Source: G965195345 sp965277775 (GTDB taxonomy: Bacteria; Pseudomonadota; Gammaproteobacteria; CAKMZV01). From it: DNA of 64,000 nucleotides. Shown one piece after another: positions 7,753 to 16,696 of this stretch; position 1 is the stretch's first letter, and each line of letters opens with the position of its first letter. The DNA is taken from the NCBI GenBank assembly GCA_965277775.1, contig OZ255843.1, positions 2,000,108 to 2,064,107 on the forward strand, read 5' to 3'. The notes under the pieces were generated by a model. It saw only the letters and a list, made by a program, of their open reading frames with translations. It did not search any database and was not told the origin of the DNA. The position numbers were made by a program, and so were the translations under genes.

Positions 7753-8814
7753 ATGAGTGAACAAATACAACAGACTTTAAATAAGATTGTGCTTACGGAC
7801 AGTCAGCAGCCTTTGAGTGAATCAGGCGCGTTTTTAAACATCCAAGGGCAGGGCGACGATACTGAGGTTGAGGTCATTTTTTCATACCCCAATCAAAGCC
7901 AACACGCCAAAATAAAAGCGCAAATGCACGCGGCCTTAGCCACGCAGGGTTTGAAGGCGGAGATCACCATAAGCAATAAAACTCAAGCGCATAAAGTGCA
8001 AGAAGGCGTTCAAGCCTTCAATGATATTAAAAATATCATTGCTGTGGCGTCGGCCAAAGGCGGCGTTGGAAAATCAACAGTCAGTGTCAATTTGGCTTGC
8101 GCTTTGGCTCAAGAAGGCGCTGTGGTAGGGCTATTAGATGCAGACATCTATGGTCCCAGCATTCCAACCATGATGGGCATAGAACAAAAACCTCAAACCT
8201 TAGATGGCAAGACGATGGAGCCCTTAGAAGCTCATGGCATCAAAACCATGTCCATTGGTTATTTGGTTCCCGCAGATTCGGCCATGATATGGCGCGGCCC
8301 GATTCTCACTCAAACATTGACACAATTGTTGAATGAAACCAATTGGGGCGCTCTGGATTATTTAATTCTTGATTTGCCACCAGGCACAGGCGACACTCAA
8401 TTGACTTTGGCACAGAAGATTCCCGTCAGTGGCGCAGTCATTGTGACAACGCCTCAAGAAGTGGCATTGGCTGATGCCCGCAAAGGATTGGCCATGTTTG
8501 AAAAAGTTCGAATTGCGGTATTGGGTATTGTTGAAAATATGAGTGGATTTATATGCCCTTGTTGTGACCACGAAGAGCCGATATTTTCCACAGGCGGCGG
8601 TGAACAATTGGCGAAGAAATTTGACACCGAACTTTTGGGGACTCTGCCCATCAATACCCAAATTCGTCAAAGCGGCGATCAAGGCGCGCCTTTTGTGACC
8701 ACAGCTTCAATTGTCGCAGATCGTTACCGTTCAATTGCGAGAAGAACCGCTTATATTCTTTCACAACGAGCGCGTGAGTATTCGTCCAAATTCCCGAAAA
8801 TTGTCGTCGAATGA
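7753..8814 (+). CDS. apbC: Iron-sulfur cluster carrier protein ApbC/Mrp
   Basis: This P-loop ATPase binds and transfers [4Fe-4S] clusters to apo-proteins in the cytosol. The ATG at 7753 gives 353 residues; a TTG one codon upstream adds nothing. The N-terminal 80 residues are the MIP18/DUF59-like domain. The deviant Walker A is ASAKGGVGKSTVSVNLA, followed by LLDADIYGPSIPTMMG. The CxxC cluster site appears as GFICPCCDHEEPIF. It is often adjacent to dcd in gammaproteobacteria, and dcd follows here after 45 bp. Confidence 0.95.
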   Translation: MSEQIQQTLNKIVLTDSQQPLSESGAFLNIQGQGDDTEVEVIFSYPNQSQHAKIKAQMHAALATQGLKAEITISNKTQAHKVQEGVQAFNDIKNIIAVASAKGGVGKSTVSVNLACALAQEGAVVGLLDADIYGPSIPTMMGIEQKPQTLDGKTMEPLEAHGIKTMSIGYLVPADSAMIWRGPILTQTLTQLLNETNWGALDYLILDLPPGTGDTQLTLAQKIPVSGAVIVTTPQEVALADARKGLAMFEKVRIAVLGIVENMSGFICPCCDHEEPIFSTGGGEQLAKKFDTELLGTLPINTQIRQSGDQGAPFVTTASIVADRYRSIARRTAYILSQRAREYSSKFPKIVVE

Positions 8815-8859
8815 GGGCATTTGTTTTGAACTTACAACCACTAAGGAATTAGTAACAGT

Positions 8860-9429
8860 ATGAGTATAAAATCAGATCGTTGGATACGCCAAATGGCGAC
8901 TGATCATGCAATGATCACGCCTTTTTCGCACGAACAAGTGAAACAGAGTGGCGCTGGCGACAGAATCATCTCGTTTGGCACGTCCAGTTATGGTTACGAT
9001 GTGCGATGCTCCAATGAATTTAAAATATTCACCAACATCAATTCTGCCATTGTTGACCCCAAAAATTTTGATACAGGTAGTTTTGTTGATCACGTGGGTG
9101 ATGTTTGTGTGATTCCACCCAACTCATTTGCATTAGCACGTACGGTTGAGTATCTTAAAATTCCCAGAGATGTGCTGGTCATTTGCTTGGGCAAATCCAC
9201 TTATGCTCGATGTGGCATCATTGTCAATGTCACGCCATTAGAACCCGAATGGGAAGGGCACGTGACTTTAGAGTTTTCAAATACAACCAGCTTGCCAGCC
9301 AAAATCTATGCCAATGAAGGTGTGGCTCAATTTTTGTTTTTCCAATCCGATGAGGTTTGCGAAATTTCGTATGCCGATCGCGCTGGAAAATATATGCACC
9401 AGAAAGGCGTCACCCTCCCTAAAGCTTGA
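8860..9429 (+). CDS. dcd: dCTP deaminase
   Basis: Dcd deaminates dCTP to dUTP, supplying dUMP for thymidylate synthesis. The protein has 189 residues, the standard length. Family signatures are SFGTSSYGYDVRCSNEFKIF near the N-terminus, IPPNSFALARTVEYLKIP, GKSTYARCGIIVNVTPLEP, and the catalytic glutamate segment EWEGHVTLEFSNTT. The C-terminus ends GKYMHQKGVTLPKA. Its stop overlaps the start of the amino-acid dehydrogenase gene by one base, an unusually tight link to an unrelated function. Confidence 0.97.
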   Translation: MSIKSDRWIRQMATDHAMITPFSHEQVKQSGAGDRIISFGTSSYGYDVRCSNEFKIFTNINSAIVDPKNFDTGSFVDHVGDVCVIPPNSFALARTVEYLKIPRDVLVICLGKSTYARCGIIVNVTPLEPEWEGHVTLEFSNTTSLPAKIYANEGVAQFLFFQSDEVCEISYADRAGKYMHQKGVTLPKA

Positions 9430-10655
9430 TGGCGCTTAAAAAACAGCATCTGGGTATCATAGGCTCAGGCATTGCTGGATTAACCACAGCTTATGCACTG
9501 AGCAAAAGAGGCCATCAGGTCACGCTTGTTGAGCGTCACCCCACTGCGGCTTCAGAATGTTCTTTTGCCAATGGTGGTCAGCTTTCAGCTTGTAACAGCG
9601 AAACTTGGCACACTTGGCGCATGGTGGCGAGGGGATTGCGTTCTCTACTGAGTAAAAACCAACCTTTTTCATTATCAGGCCCCATGACCTTAGAAAAAAT
9701 GACTTGGATTACTAAGTTTTTAGCCACAGTCATCCAAGGACGATACCAACGCAATACCGAGCAACTCATTGCCTTAGCGCTGGCCTCGAGAGCGCGCTAT
9801 GAAACCGTGATTGTGGAAGAACAATTGCAAATCGATCGTTCAAAGAATGGCATCATTCATTTTTACCGTACTCAAGCCACCTTGGCTGAAGCGCAACGCA
9901 GTTGTGAACTTTTTGCAGATTCAGGGTGGGACAGAAAGGTGATCGATATCACCACCATAGAACAATTAGAACCGAATTTAAATACCGACAACATTTGTGG
10001 TGGCACTTTTACCCCATCAGATTTTTCGGCAGACATCCACTTGTTTTGTCAACAACTGTTGCTCACCATGCAAAAAAAATATGATGTGACATTGATCACA
10101 GAGTACCAAGTTGATGCCATTCGACCGACTCAAAATGGCGTACAACTGACGACAAAGCAAGATAAAAGCCCACTTTCATTTGATCAACTCATCGTTGCAT
10201 CTGGGGTGGACACAGATTCATTGTTGCAACCCATATTGAACAAACGTTTGGGCATTTATCCTGTTAAGGGCTATTCTTTAACCGTCCCCATTCTGGCAGA
10301 CCAAATAACACAAACCCCACTCTATTCACTCATTGACAGCGATCAAAAAATTGTCAGTGCAACCTTAGGCAGTCGTTTTAGGGTGGCAGGTCGGGCTGAA
10401 TTGGCGGGTAATAACAGCTCAATTTCAGCGCATAAAACACAGGTGCTAAAAAATTGGATTGCACAAAATTTTCCACATTTATCGAACAATGAATGTTCAG
10501 AATGGGCCTGTTTGCGTCCCATGCGTGCAGATATGTTGCCTCTGTGTGAAAAAGTGCATAAAAACATTTATGTTCACGCCGGTGGTGGGCATCTAGGCTG
10601 GACCATTGCTTTTGAATTAGCAGAACGGTTAGCGACAGACATATCCAAACCTTAG
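9429..10655 (+). CDS. dadA: FAD-dependent D-amino-acid dehydrogenase (DadA family)
   Basis: Members of this family oxidise D-amino acids to 2-oxoacids at the membrane and pass electrons to quinone. The 408-residue product starts with a dinucleotide fold (LGIIGSGIAGLTTAYALSKRG), then VERHPTAASECSFANGGQLS, which is typical of DadA. The C-terminal FAD segment is WACLRPMRADMLPLC followed by YVHAGGGHLGWTIAFELAERLA. The ATG at 9429 shares its A with the dcd stop; an in-frame TTG precedes it. D-alanine is the usual substrate, but D-hydroxyproline is possible given the semialdehyde dehydrogenase 1.5 kb downstream. The substrate is inferred. Confidence 0.88.
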   Translation: MALKKQHLGIIGSGIAGLTTAYALSKRGHQVTLVERHPTAASECSFANGGQLSACNSETWHTWRMVARGLRSLLSKNQPFSLSGPMTLEKMTWITKFLATVIQGRYQRNTEQLIALALASRARYETVIVEEQLQIDRSKNGIIHFYRTQATLAEAQRSCELFADSGWDRKVIDITTIEQLEPNLNTDNICGGTFTPSDFSADIHLFCQQLLLTMQKKYDVTLITEYQVDAIRPTQNGVQLTTKQDKSPLSFDQLIVASGVDTDSLLQPILNKRLGIYPVKGYSLTVPILADQITQTPLYSLIDSDQKIVSATLGSRFRVAGRAELAGNNSSISAHKTQVLKNWIAQNFPHLSNNECSEWACLRPMRADMLPLCEKVHKNIYVHAGGGHLGWTIAFELAERLATDISKP

Positions 10656-10807
10656 ATGATGAAGTATGATTGCCACATGAGTGCCAGGCGTTTTTCCTTA
10701 AGTCCAAATTCGATTTTTTCTGAATTTAAAGATTGTGAAGGCACCCCAGGCCAAACAAATGCCAATTAAAATAGCGCAGCCAGCGTTTTAAAGCGGAATC
10801 AAAAATA

Positions 10808-11887
10808 ATGGAATCACACATTGTCATTTTACTCTTGAGTGGCGGACTGATCGCCAGTGTGGTCGGCTACCTTTCTGCTACCACCGCTTTTTGCCAGTCG
10901 GGTGCCATCTATGATATGGTCATGGTTGGAAATAAGCTGCGGTTAAAAGCTTGGGCTCTTGCGGCATTGTCGGTGGTGGTGGTCATTGCTGCTGCTGAAG
11001 CCATTGGTGGTTTTGATCTTTCAGGGATTGCTCGACGGTCAACGACCTTGCCCGTCGGACGTTTGATTGTCGGTGGTTTGATCTTTGGTATGGGCATGGC
11101 ATTGGCCAGAGGCTGTCCAACTCGGCTGATTGTGCGAGCGGGGCGAGGGCAGCTATCAGGCATGTTCGGAATCTTGGTCGTTGCCTTAAGCGCCACCATT
11201 TTTTACAGCCAAACCGACAATCTGCAAAATATCATTCAAAAAACCAGTTTTTTGCTGCCCGTTTCGCAAGACTTAGCGGTGTTAATCAGTCATGGCAGTG
11301 TTCAGAATGATCGCATCATCAGGATCGTTCTGCTGTTTATGGCTTTATCGAGTGCTGTGGTACTCTATGCCCACTTAGGTTGGAAAAACATCGAAGCACG
11401 AGGCGCTCTGATCATTGGGTTGGCGACGGCCGCTGTGTGGCTTTTGACAGCGTCAGTTGTCGGAGAAAATGCCCGTGAGGTGGCGGTATTTTCTGACCCC
11501 ATGCACAAGGGGTTACATATCAGAAGTTTGTCGTTCGTGGGACCGTCAATTTCACTTATGAATTGGGTTAAGGCAGGATTTGCCTCACACGAGCTGACAT
11601 TGGGTCTTGCGCTATTAATGGGCGTATTTTTTGGTGCCCTGTTCGTTCAATTCAAATACGGTTGGAGAATCATCAATGACCTCTTCTGGTTACCTTTGCA
11701 TCGGCAAATTATTGGATTTATGGCGATGGGTATTGGCGGTGTCTTGGCTTTGGGATGTACTTTTGGCCAGGGCATCAGTGGTATTGGGGTTTTATCTCTA
11801 GGGTCGGTTTTGGCCCTAAGCGCTATGCTCAGTGGCGCAATGTTGACGCATAAGATAGAAAAAATCATAGGCTTTAAAAACTTGTAA
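10808..11887 (+). CDS. YeeE/YedE family transporter
   Basis: A 359-residue polytopic inner-membrane protein with about nine or ten hydrophobic segments. It carries the paired cysteine signatures of the YeeE/YedE (TsuA-like) family: GMGMALARGCPTRLIVRAGRGQLSG near residues 95-120 and ALGCTFGQGISGIGVLSLGS near 315-335. Characterised relatives import thiosulfate, and others are tied to sulfur or selenium metabolism. No TusA/YedF gene or sulfur gene lies next to it here, so the cargo is unknown. A third conserved cysteine occurs near the N-terminus (ATTAFCQSGAIYDM). Confidence 0.85.
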   Translation: MESHIVILLLSGGLIASVVGYLSATTAFCQSGAIYDMVMVGNKLRLKAWALAALSVVVVIAAAEAIGGFDLSGIARRSTTLPVGRLIVGGLIFGMGMALARGCPTRLIVRAGRGQLSGMFGILVVALSATIFYSQTDNLQNIIQKTSFLLPVSQDLAVLISHGSVQNDRIIRIVLLFMALSSAVVLYAHLGWKNIEARGALIIGLATAAVWLLTASVVGENAREVAVFSDPMHKGLHIRSLSFVGPSISLMNWVKAGFASHELTLGLALLMGVFFGALFVQFKYGWRIINDLFWLPLHRQIIGFMAMGIGGVLALGCTFGQGISGIGVLSLGSVLALSAMLSGAMLTHKIEKIIGFKNL

Positions 11888-12040
11888 AAATCGACAGCTG
11901 AACCAGCAATAATCTTAGGCTTTTAAGATCAAACATTTGCACAAAGGTCACAGTAGAAGCCGAATGGTCTAAATTGTGTCAATCTTTATAAATGTGCATA
12001 AATGTGGTTATTATTATGATTATTCTATCCGTGTGTCATT

Positions 12041-12046
12041 TATAAT
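12041..12046 (+). promoter_or_regulatory. Candidate -10 box for the aldehyde dehydrogenase gene
   Basis: A perfect TATAAT lies about 100 bp before the start codon in a 258-bp gap. No convincing -35 is visible. Just upstream, at about 11991-12006, the nonamer ATAAATGTG occurs twice with a one-base spacer, which might be an activator site. Confidence 0.35.
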
Positions 12047-12145
12047 CTTTGCTCTTTAGAAAGCGGATTAGGCGTGACTGTAAAGTTTGCAAGTTGAACC
12101 CTATAACCAACCTTAATCGATAACAAACAAAACGAGAAAACTGTC

Positions 12146-13585
12146 ATGGAACAATATCATAATTTAATTAATGGCGAATGGGTTCAAGGATCAAATGTTC
12201 TTGCCAATATCAATCCATCGGACGTTCGTGATGAAATTGGCACGATCTCATTGGCTGACGAAGCCATGGTCAACGAAGCCGTTGAGGCGGCACATGAGGC
12301 GCAAAAAACCTGGGGTGCAAAAGGCATTGAAGCCCGATCAGAAGCCTTAACAAAAATTGGCAATGCCCTGATTGATCAAAAACAATTACTGGGTGAGCTG
12401 TTGGCGCGTGAAGAAGGTAAAACCATTGCTGAAGGCGTCGGTGAAGTCGATCGCGCTGGCAAGTTTTTTCATTACTATGCCGCTGAAGCATTGCGCCAAA
12501 TTGGTGATTTTGCCGATTCAGTACGTCCTGGTGTAGAAATTGAAGTCATCCGCGAACCCGTTGGCGTTGTTTTGGCCATCACCCCATGGAATTTTCCTAT
12601 GGCATTGCCCGCTTGGAAGATTGCTCCCGCATTAGCCTTTGGCAATAGTGTTATTTTGAAACCAGCCAATTTAACCCCTGGGTGTGCAGTGGCATTGGCG
12701 AAAATCATTGAACAAGCAGGTGTACCAAAAGGGGTATTTCAGTTGATCTTGGGTCAGGGCAAGACGGTCGGTCAAACGCTGTTGGACCATAATGGCATTC
12801 ATGCGGTGACATTTACCGGTTCATTGGCAACAGGCAGAACAGTCGCTGCGTGTTCAGCCGCTCAACTCAAGCGCTATCAATTGGAGATGGGCAGTAAAAA
12901 TGCTTTGATAATATTAGATGATGCCAACATCGATAATGCCGTGGCTTGCGCTGTCAATGGCGCTTTTTCATCAACGGGACAAAAATGTACAGCATCTTCC
13001 AGAATCATCGTAACCAAAGGTGTTCATGATCAGTTTGTAGAAAAATTCATCCAACAATCACGCACTTTAAAAGTCGGCCATGCCTTGGCAAAAGATACCA
13101 ACATTGGTCCGTGTGTTAGCGAAACTCAACTCAAAACAAATCAACGCTATAGACAAATGGCTTTAGATGAAGGCGCACAAATGGCCTTTGAAGGCGCGGT
13201 CAACGTCGACACAGAAGGTCATTATTTCGCGCCGATCATTTTTACTGGCACGCACAATGAGATGCAAGTGAACCGTGAAGAAATTTTCGGTCCAATCACT
13301 TGTTTGCAACAGGTTGATGACTACGAAACCGCCTTGGGACTTTGTAACGATACCGATTTTGGCTTAACCGCAGGCATTGTGACCGACTCTTTGAAATATG
13401 CAACACATTTCAAACGACACGCTCAATCAGGTTGTATTATGGTTAATTTGCCTACAGCTGGGACTGACTATCATGTACCTTTTGGCGGCACTAAATTGTC
13501 CTCATCCGGTCCAAGGGAGCAAGGACAATATGCAATTGAGTTTTATACCAAAATAAAAACGGCCTACATTAAAGCTGGCGCCTAA
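12146..13585 (+). CDS. NAD(P)-dependent semialdehyde dehydrogenase
   Basis: Aldehyde dehydrogenase superfamily, 479 residues. Conserved parts are ITPWNFPMALPAWKIAPALAFGN, VTFTGSLATG, the general base in LEMGSKNA, the nucleophile Cys281 in STGQKCTASSR, and EEIFGPITC. The pattern (VREPVGVV-like entry, RPGVEIEV, KPANLTPGCAVALAKI) is closer to 2-oxoglutarate-semialdehyde dehydrogenases of the YcbD/AraE type than to E. coli GabD. It should oxidise 2-oxoglutarate or succinate semialdehyde. Residue GS replaces the usual GG in EMGGKN. The gene stands alone, with a 258-bp gap upstream and sdaA 93 bp downstream. Confidence 0.85.
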   Translation: MEQYHNLINGEWVQGSNVLANINPSDVRDEIGTISLADEAMVNEAVEAAHEAQKTWGAKGIEARSEALTKIGNALIDQKQLLGELLAREEGKTIAEGVGEVDRAGKFFHYYAAEALRQIGDFADSVRPGVEIEVIREPVGVVLAITPWNFPMALPAWKIAPALAFGNSVILKPANLTPGCAVALAKIIEQAGVPKGVFQLILGQGKTVGQTLLDHNGIHAVTFTGSLATGRTVAACSAAQLKRYQLEMGSKNALIILDDANIDNAVACAVNGAFSSTGQKCTASSRIIVTKGVHDQFVEKFIQQSRTLKVGHALAKDTNIGPCVSETQLKTNQRYRQMALDEGAQMAFEGAVNVDTEGHYFAPIIFTGTHNEMQVNREEIFGPITCLQQVDDYETALGLCNDTDFGLTAGIVTDSLKYATHFKRHAQSGCIMVNLPTAGTDYHVPFGGTKLSSSGPREQGQYAIEFYTKIKTAYIKAGA

Positions 13586-13678
13586 TTCATCGCTAACGCT
13601 ATTAGTGGTAAGATATCAACATTGAAGGCAGAACTTGATTTTATAATACAGAAATTATTTGTTAACGAAGGTAAATCT

Positions 13679-15055
13679 ATGTTTGTTAGTGTTTTAGAAC
13701 TCTTTAAAATTGGCGTGGGGCCGTCCAGCTCACACACCATGGGACCCATGCTGGCAGCAGTGGATTTCTTGCAAAGAAGCGTTGACTTACTGGCTCAAGA
13801 CAAGGTCTCAGAGCCGGTTAAAATCCGTTGCGTTTTAAAAGGATCGCTGGCATTTACTGGCAAAGGACACGCCACTGACCGAGCAGTTGCATTAGGCTTA
13901 CACGGTCATTTGCCCAAAGGTTTGGCGCACGAAGATGTTAATGCTTTGATTGAAGATATTTGGCAAAGCAATAGCCTTTCAACTTCAGTCGGTCGCATTC
14001 AATTCAGCCCAAGTGAAGACATTGTATTTGACCTTGGCAAAGCCTTAGCTGAGCACCCCAATGGTATGATCATGACGCTGATGGCGGGCGAAGACACGGT
14101 TTTATTGAGTGAGACTTATTTTTCAATTGGTGGCGGCTTCATAAAGACCATAGATGAGATTGCAGACTCGGTTGCCCCGGTCAATGTAACTGAATCGGAT
14201 CACTTACCCTATCCATTTGACTCAGCCAATAAACTCTTACAACTGGCCAAAGAAAGTGGTTTAACCATTGCTGAAATGAAGCGGGCCAATGAATTGCAAT
14301 TTATGAGCAGTCAGGCCTTAGACCAGGGCTTAGATGATTTGATCGATGCCATGTGTTGTTGCATAGAAACGGGTCTTAAAACCGAAGGCATTTTGCCCGG
14401 AGGATTAAACGTGAGACGACGTGCCAGAAAGCTGCATGAGCAACTTCAAAACGATAAAAACAACACCACCCTAAACGACTGGCTCAGTGTTTATGCCATG
14501 GCTGTGAACGAAGAAAATGCCGCCGGTCATATGGTGGTGACCGCACCGACCAATGGCGCCGCTGGAGTGATTCCTGCTGTGCTTTATTATTATCTGCATC
14601 ACGACCAAGGCAACCGTGCAAAGCTCAGAGACTACTTGCTGACCGCTGCCGCCATTGGGGGCATCATCAAGCAAAAAAGTTCAATATCTGGGGCAGAAGT
14701 GGGTTGTCAAGGTGAAGTCGGCTCGGCCGCTGCTATGGCGTCCGCTGGATTATGTGCCGTTAAAGGGGGCACCCCCAAGCAAATCGAGAACGCTGCGGAA
14801 ATTGCCTTAGAGCATCATTTGGGTATGACGTGCGACCCAGTCAAAGGGCTGGTGCAAGTGCCTTGTATTGAAAGAAATGCTTTTGGCTCGGTTAAGGCTT
14901 ATACCGCCACCTCGCTGTCATTGCGGGGCGACGGCGAACATTTTATGCCTTTGGATAACTGCATTGAAGCCATGCGCCAAACAGGCATGGAAATGTCCCA
15001 CAAATACAAAGAAACGTCTTTGGGTGGGCTTGCTGTCAGTATCATCGCGTGCTAA
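13679..15055 (+). CDS. sdaA: L-serine dehydratase, single-chain iron-sulfur type
   Basis: SdaA deaminates L-serine to pyruvate and ammonia using a [4Fe-4S] cluster. The ATG at 13679, preceded by GAAGGT, gives 458 residues starting MFVSVLELFKIGVGPSSSHTMGP; an upstream in-frame TTG at 13622 is less likely. The substrate motif SSSHTMGP is present. Cluster cysteines are in VGCQGEVGSA, MTCDPVKG and VPCIERN. The last residue is Cys458 (AVSIIAC). In the Legionella enzyme, also 458 residues, the C-terminal Cys458 occupies the fourth iron as a tail-in-mouth plug; the match supports both start and mechanism. The gene converges on the peptide ABC operon with an 11-bp gap. Confidence 0.95.
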   Translation: MFVSVLELFKIGVGPSSSHTMGPMLAAVDFLQRSVDLLAQDKVSEPVKIRCVLKGSLAFTGKGHATDRAVALGLHGHLPKGLAHEDVNALIEDIWQSNSLSTSVGRIQFSPSEDIVFDLGKALAEHPNGMIMTLMAGEDTVLLSETYFSIGGGFIKTIDEIADSVAPVNVTESDHLPYPFDSANKLLQLAKESGLTIAEMKRANELQFMSSQALDQGLDDLIDAMCCCIETGLKTEGILPGGLNVRRRARKLHEQLQNDKNNTTLNDWLSVYAMAVNEENAAGHMVVTAPTNGAAGVIPAVLYYYLHHDQGNRAKLRDYLLTAAAIGGIIKQKSSISGAEVGCQGEVGSAAAMASAGLCAVKGGTPKQIENAAEIALEHHLGMTCDPVKGLVQVPCIERNAFGSVKAYTATSLSLRGDGEHFMPLDNCIEAMRQTGMEMSHKYKETSLGGLAVSIIAC

Positions 15056-15066
15056 TCGCATGATCG

Positions 15067-16671
15067 TTACTTATTATCAAGAATTGAATCGATCGTCAAG
15101 GTTGTTTTAATCAGGGTTTTACTATACGAATCTTGTGGATCTGTCATCAGGGTCTTGGTGTCTTTGCTTTCAACGACTTGCCCTTCTTTCATCACTATAA
15201 CACGGTGTGCAATCTGAGCAATTAATCCCAAATCATGGGTGATGAACAAGTATGCAATGTCTTGATCGCGTTGCAACTGTGCCAGTAATTGCAGAATTTG
15301 TGAACGAATGGAAACATCCAAGGCGCTGGTTGGTTCATCACAAATAATCAATTTGGGTTTAACCGATAGCGCGCGCGCTATGGCAATGCGTTGCCTTTGT
15401 CCACCTGAAAATTCATGCGGGAATCGTTCTAAATGTTGGGTTTCTAAATTGACTTGTTGTAATAGGGTTTTGGCGCGCTCTTTCGCTTCAGCCGCCGTTT
15501 TAACCACATTGAGCGCCAACATCCCTTCGGATATGATTTGACCAATGCGCATTCGAGGGTTCATTGAAGAAAAAGGATCCTGAAAAATGATCTGCATCTT
15601 CTTGCGCAGGTCCAACATTTGTTGTTGATTGCTGTCTAATACAGATTGACCCATAAAAACCACTCGACCAGAGGTCGCGTTTTGTAGATTTAATATGGCC
15701 CGACCCAATGTGCTTTTGCCACTGCCCGATTCGCCAACTATGGCGAGTGTTTCGCCTCTTTTCAACTCAAAGCTTATGCCATCCACCGCTTTGACGTAAC
15801 CGACCGTTCGTTTTAAAAAGCCCTTTTGAACGGGAAAGTGGACTTTTAAATCATCCACATGCAAACAGGTTTCGTGATCGACAGGATTTCGAAATTTATC
15901 CCTTGAGGGTAGGGCGTCGATGAGGACTTTACTGTATTCAAGTGTGGGGTTTCTAAAGAATGTGGTTGTCTGTTCTTCTTCAATAATTTCACCGTATCGC
16001 ATAACGCCCACGCGGTCGGCCATTTTTGCCACAATACTCATGTCGTGCGTAATTAATAAGATGGTAAGATTGTGTTTTTGACGTAGGGACAATAATAAAT
16101 CTAAGATTTGTGTCTGAGTGGTGACATCCAAAGCTGTGGTTGGTTCATCAGCAATGAGCAATTCGGGTTCACCAGCCAGAACACTGGCAATGAGCGCACG
16201 TTGTTTTTGACCCCCTGACAGCTGATGAGGATACCAATCAATCCGATTTTCTGGATCGGGCATGGCAACCTCTTCTAATAATTGAATGGCTCGTGATCGG
16301 GCGGCTTGCCCTGTTAAACCTTGATGAAGCTTGAGCGTTTCTAGAATGGGTTTGCCAATGGTGTGTACGGGGTTTAATGCCGCTTGGGGTTCTTGAAATA
16401 TCATGCCAATACGTCCGCCGCGTATTTTGAGCATCTGTTTTTCAGTCAATTGGAATAAGGGCGTGTCAGCAAAATGTATGTCGCCTTGTAGGTAGGCATT
16501 ATCCGGAAGTAACCGCATAATCGACAGAGCAGTCATCGATTTTCCACTACCTGATTCGCCAACCAAAGCATAGATTTCACCGCTTTTTAAGGTGAAGCCA
16601 ATCTCTTTGAGTATTTGTTCTTGCGGATTAAAATGCAGATTTAACCCTTTAACGGAAAGTAAATTGGTCAT
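15067..16671 (-). CDS. Peptide ABC transporter ATPase, two fused ATPase domains (YejF-like)
   Basis: A 534-residue protein containing two complete ATPase halves, as in YejF and other fused DppD-DppF proteins. Each half has a Walker A (VGESGSGKSMTA in the first, VGESGSGKSTLG in the second), a signature (LSGGQKQR; FSGGQRQR) and a Walker B with aspartate and glutamate (LLIADEPTTALDV; LIICDEPTSALDV). It is the last gene of the four-gene importer transcribed leftward from 20947. It lies 25 bp after the second permease. Substrate is probably oligopeptides. Confidence 0.94.
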   Translation of the reverse strand: MTNLLSVKGLNLHFNPQEQILKEIGFTLKSGEIYALVGESGSGKSMTALSIMRLLPDNAYLQGDIHFADTPLFQLTEKQMLKIRGGRIGMIFQEPQAALNPVHTIGKPILETLKLHQGLTGQAARSRAIQLLEEVAMPDPENRIDWYPHQLSGGQKQRALIASVLAGEPELLIADEPTTALDVTTQTQILDLLLSLRQKHNLTILLITHDMSIVAKMADRVGVMRYGEIIEEEQTTTFFRNPTLEYSKVLIDALPSRDKFRNPVDHETCLHVDDLKVHFPVQKGFLKRTVGYVKAVDGISFELKRGETLAIVGESGSGKSTLGRAILNLQNATSGRVVFMGQSVLDSNQQQMLDLRKKMQIIFQDPFSSMNPRMRIGQIISEGMLALNVVKTAAEAKERAKTLLQQVNLETQHLERFPHEFSGGQRQRIAIARALSVKPKLIICDEPTSALDVSIRSQILQLLAQLQRDQDIAYLFITHDLGLIAQIAHRVIVMKEGQVVESKDTKTLMTDPQDSYSKTLIKTTLTIDSILDNK

Positions 16672-16696
16672 AGTTTATCATCCATCTTGTTGCTAC

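Noticed and set aside
9085..9100. parS-like site at the CACGTG in dcd
   Set aside because: The flanks do not match the parS consensus beyond the central hexamer; the same holds for the other CACGTG sites read.
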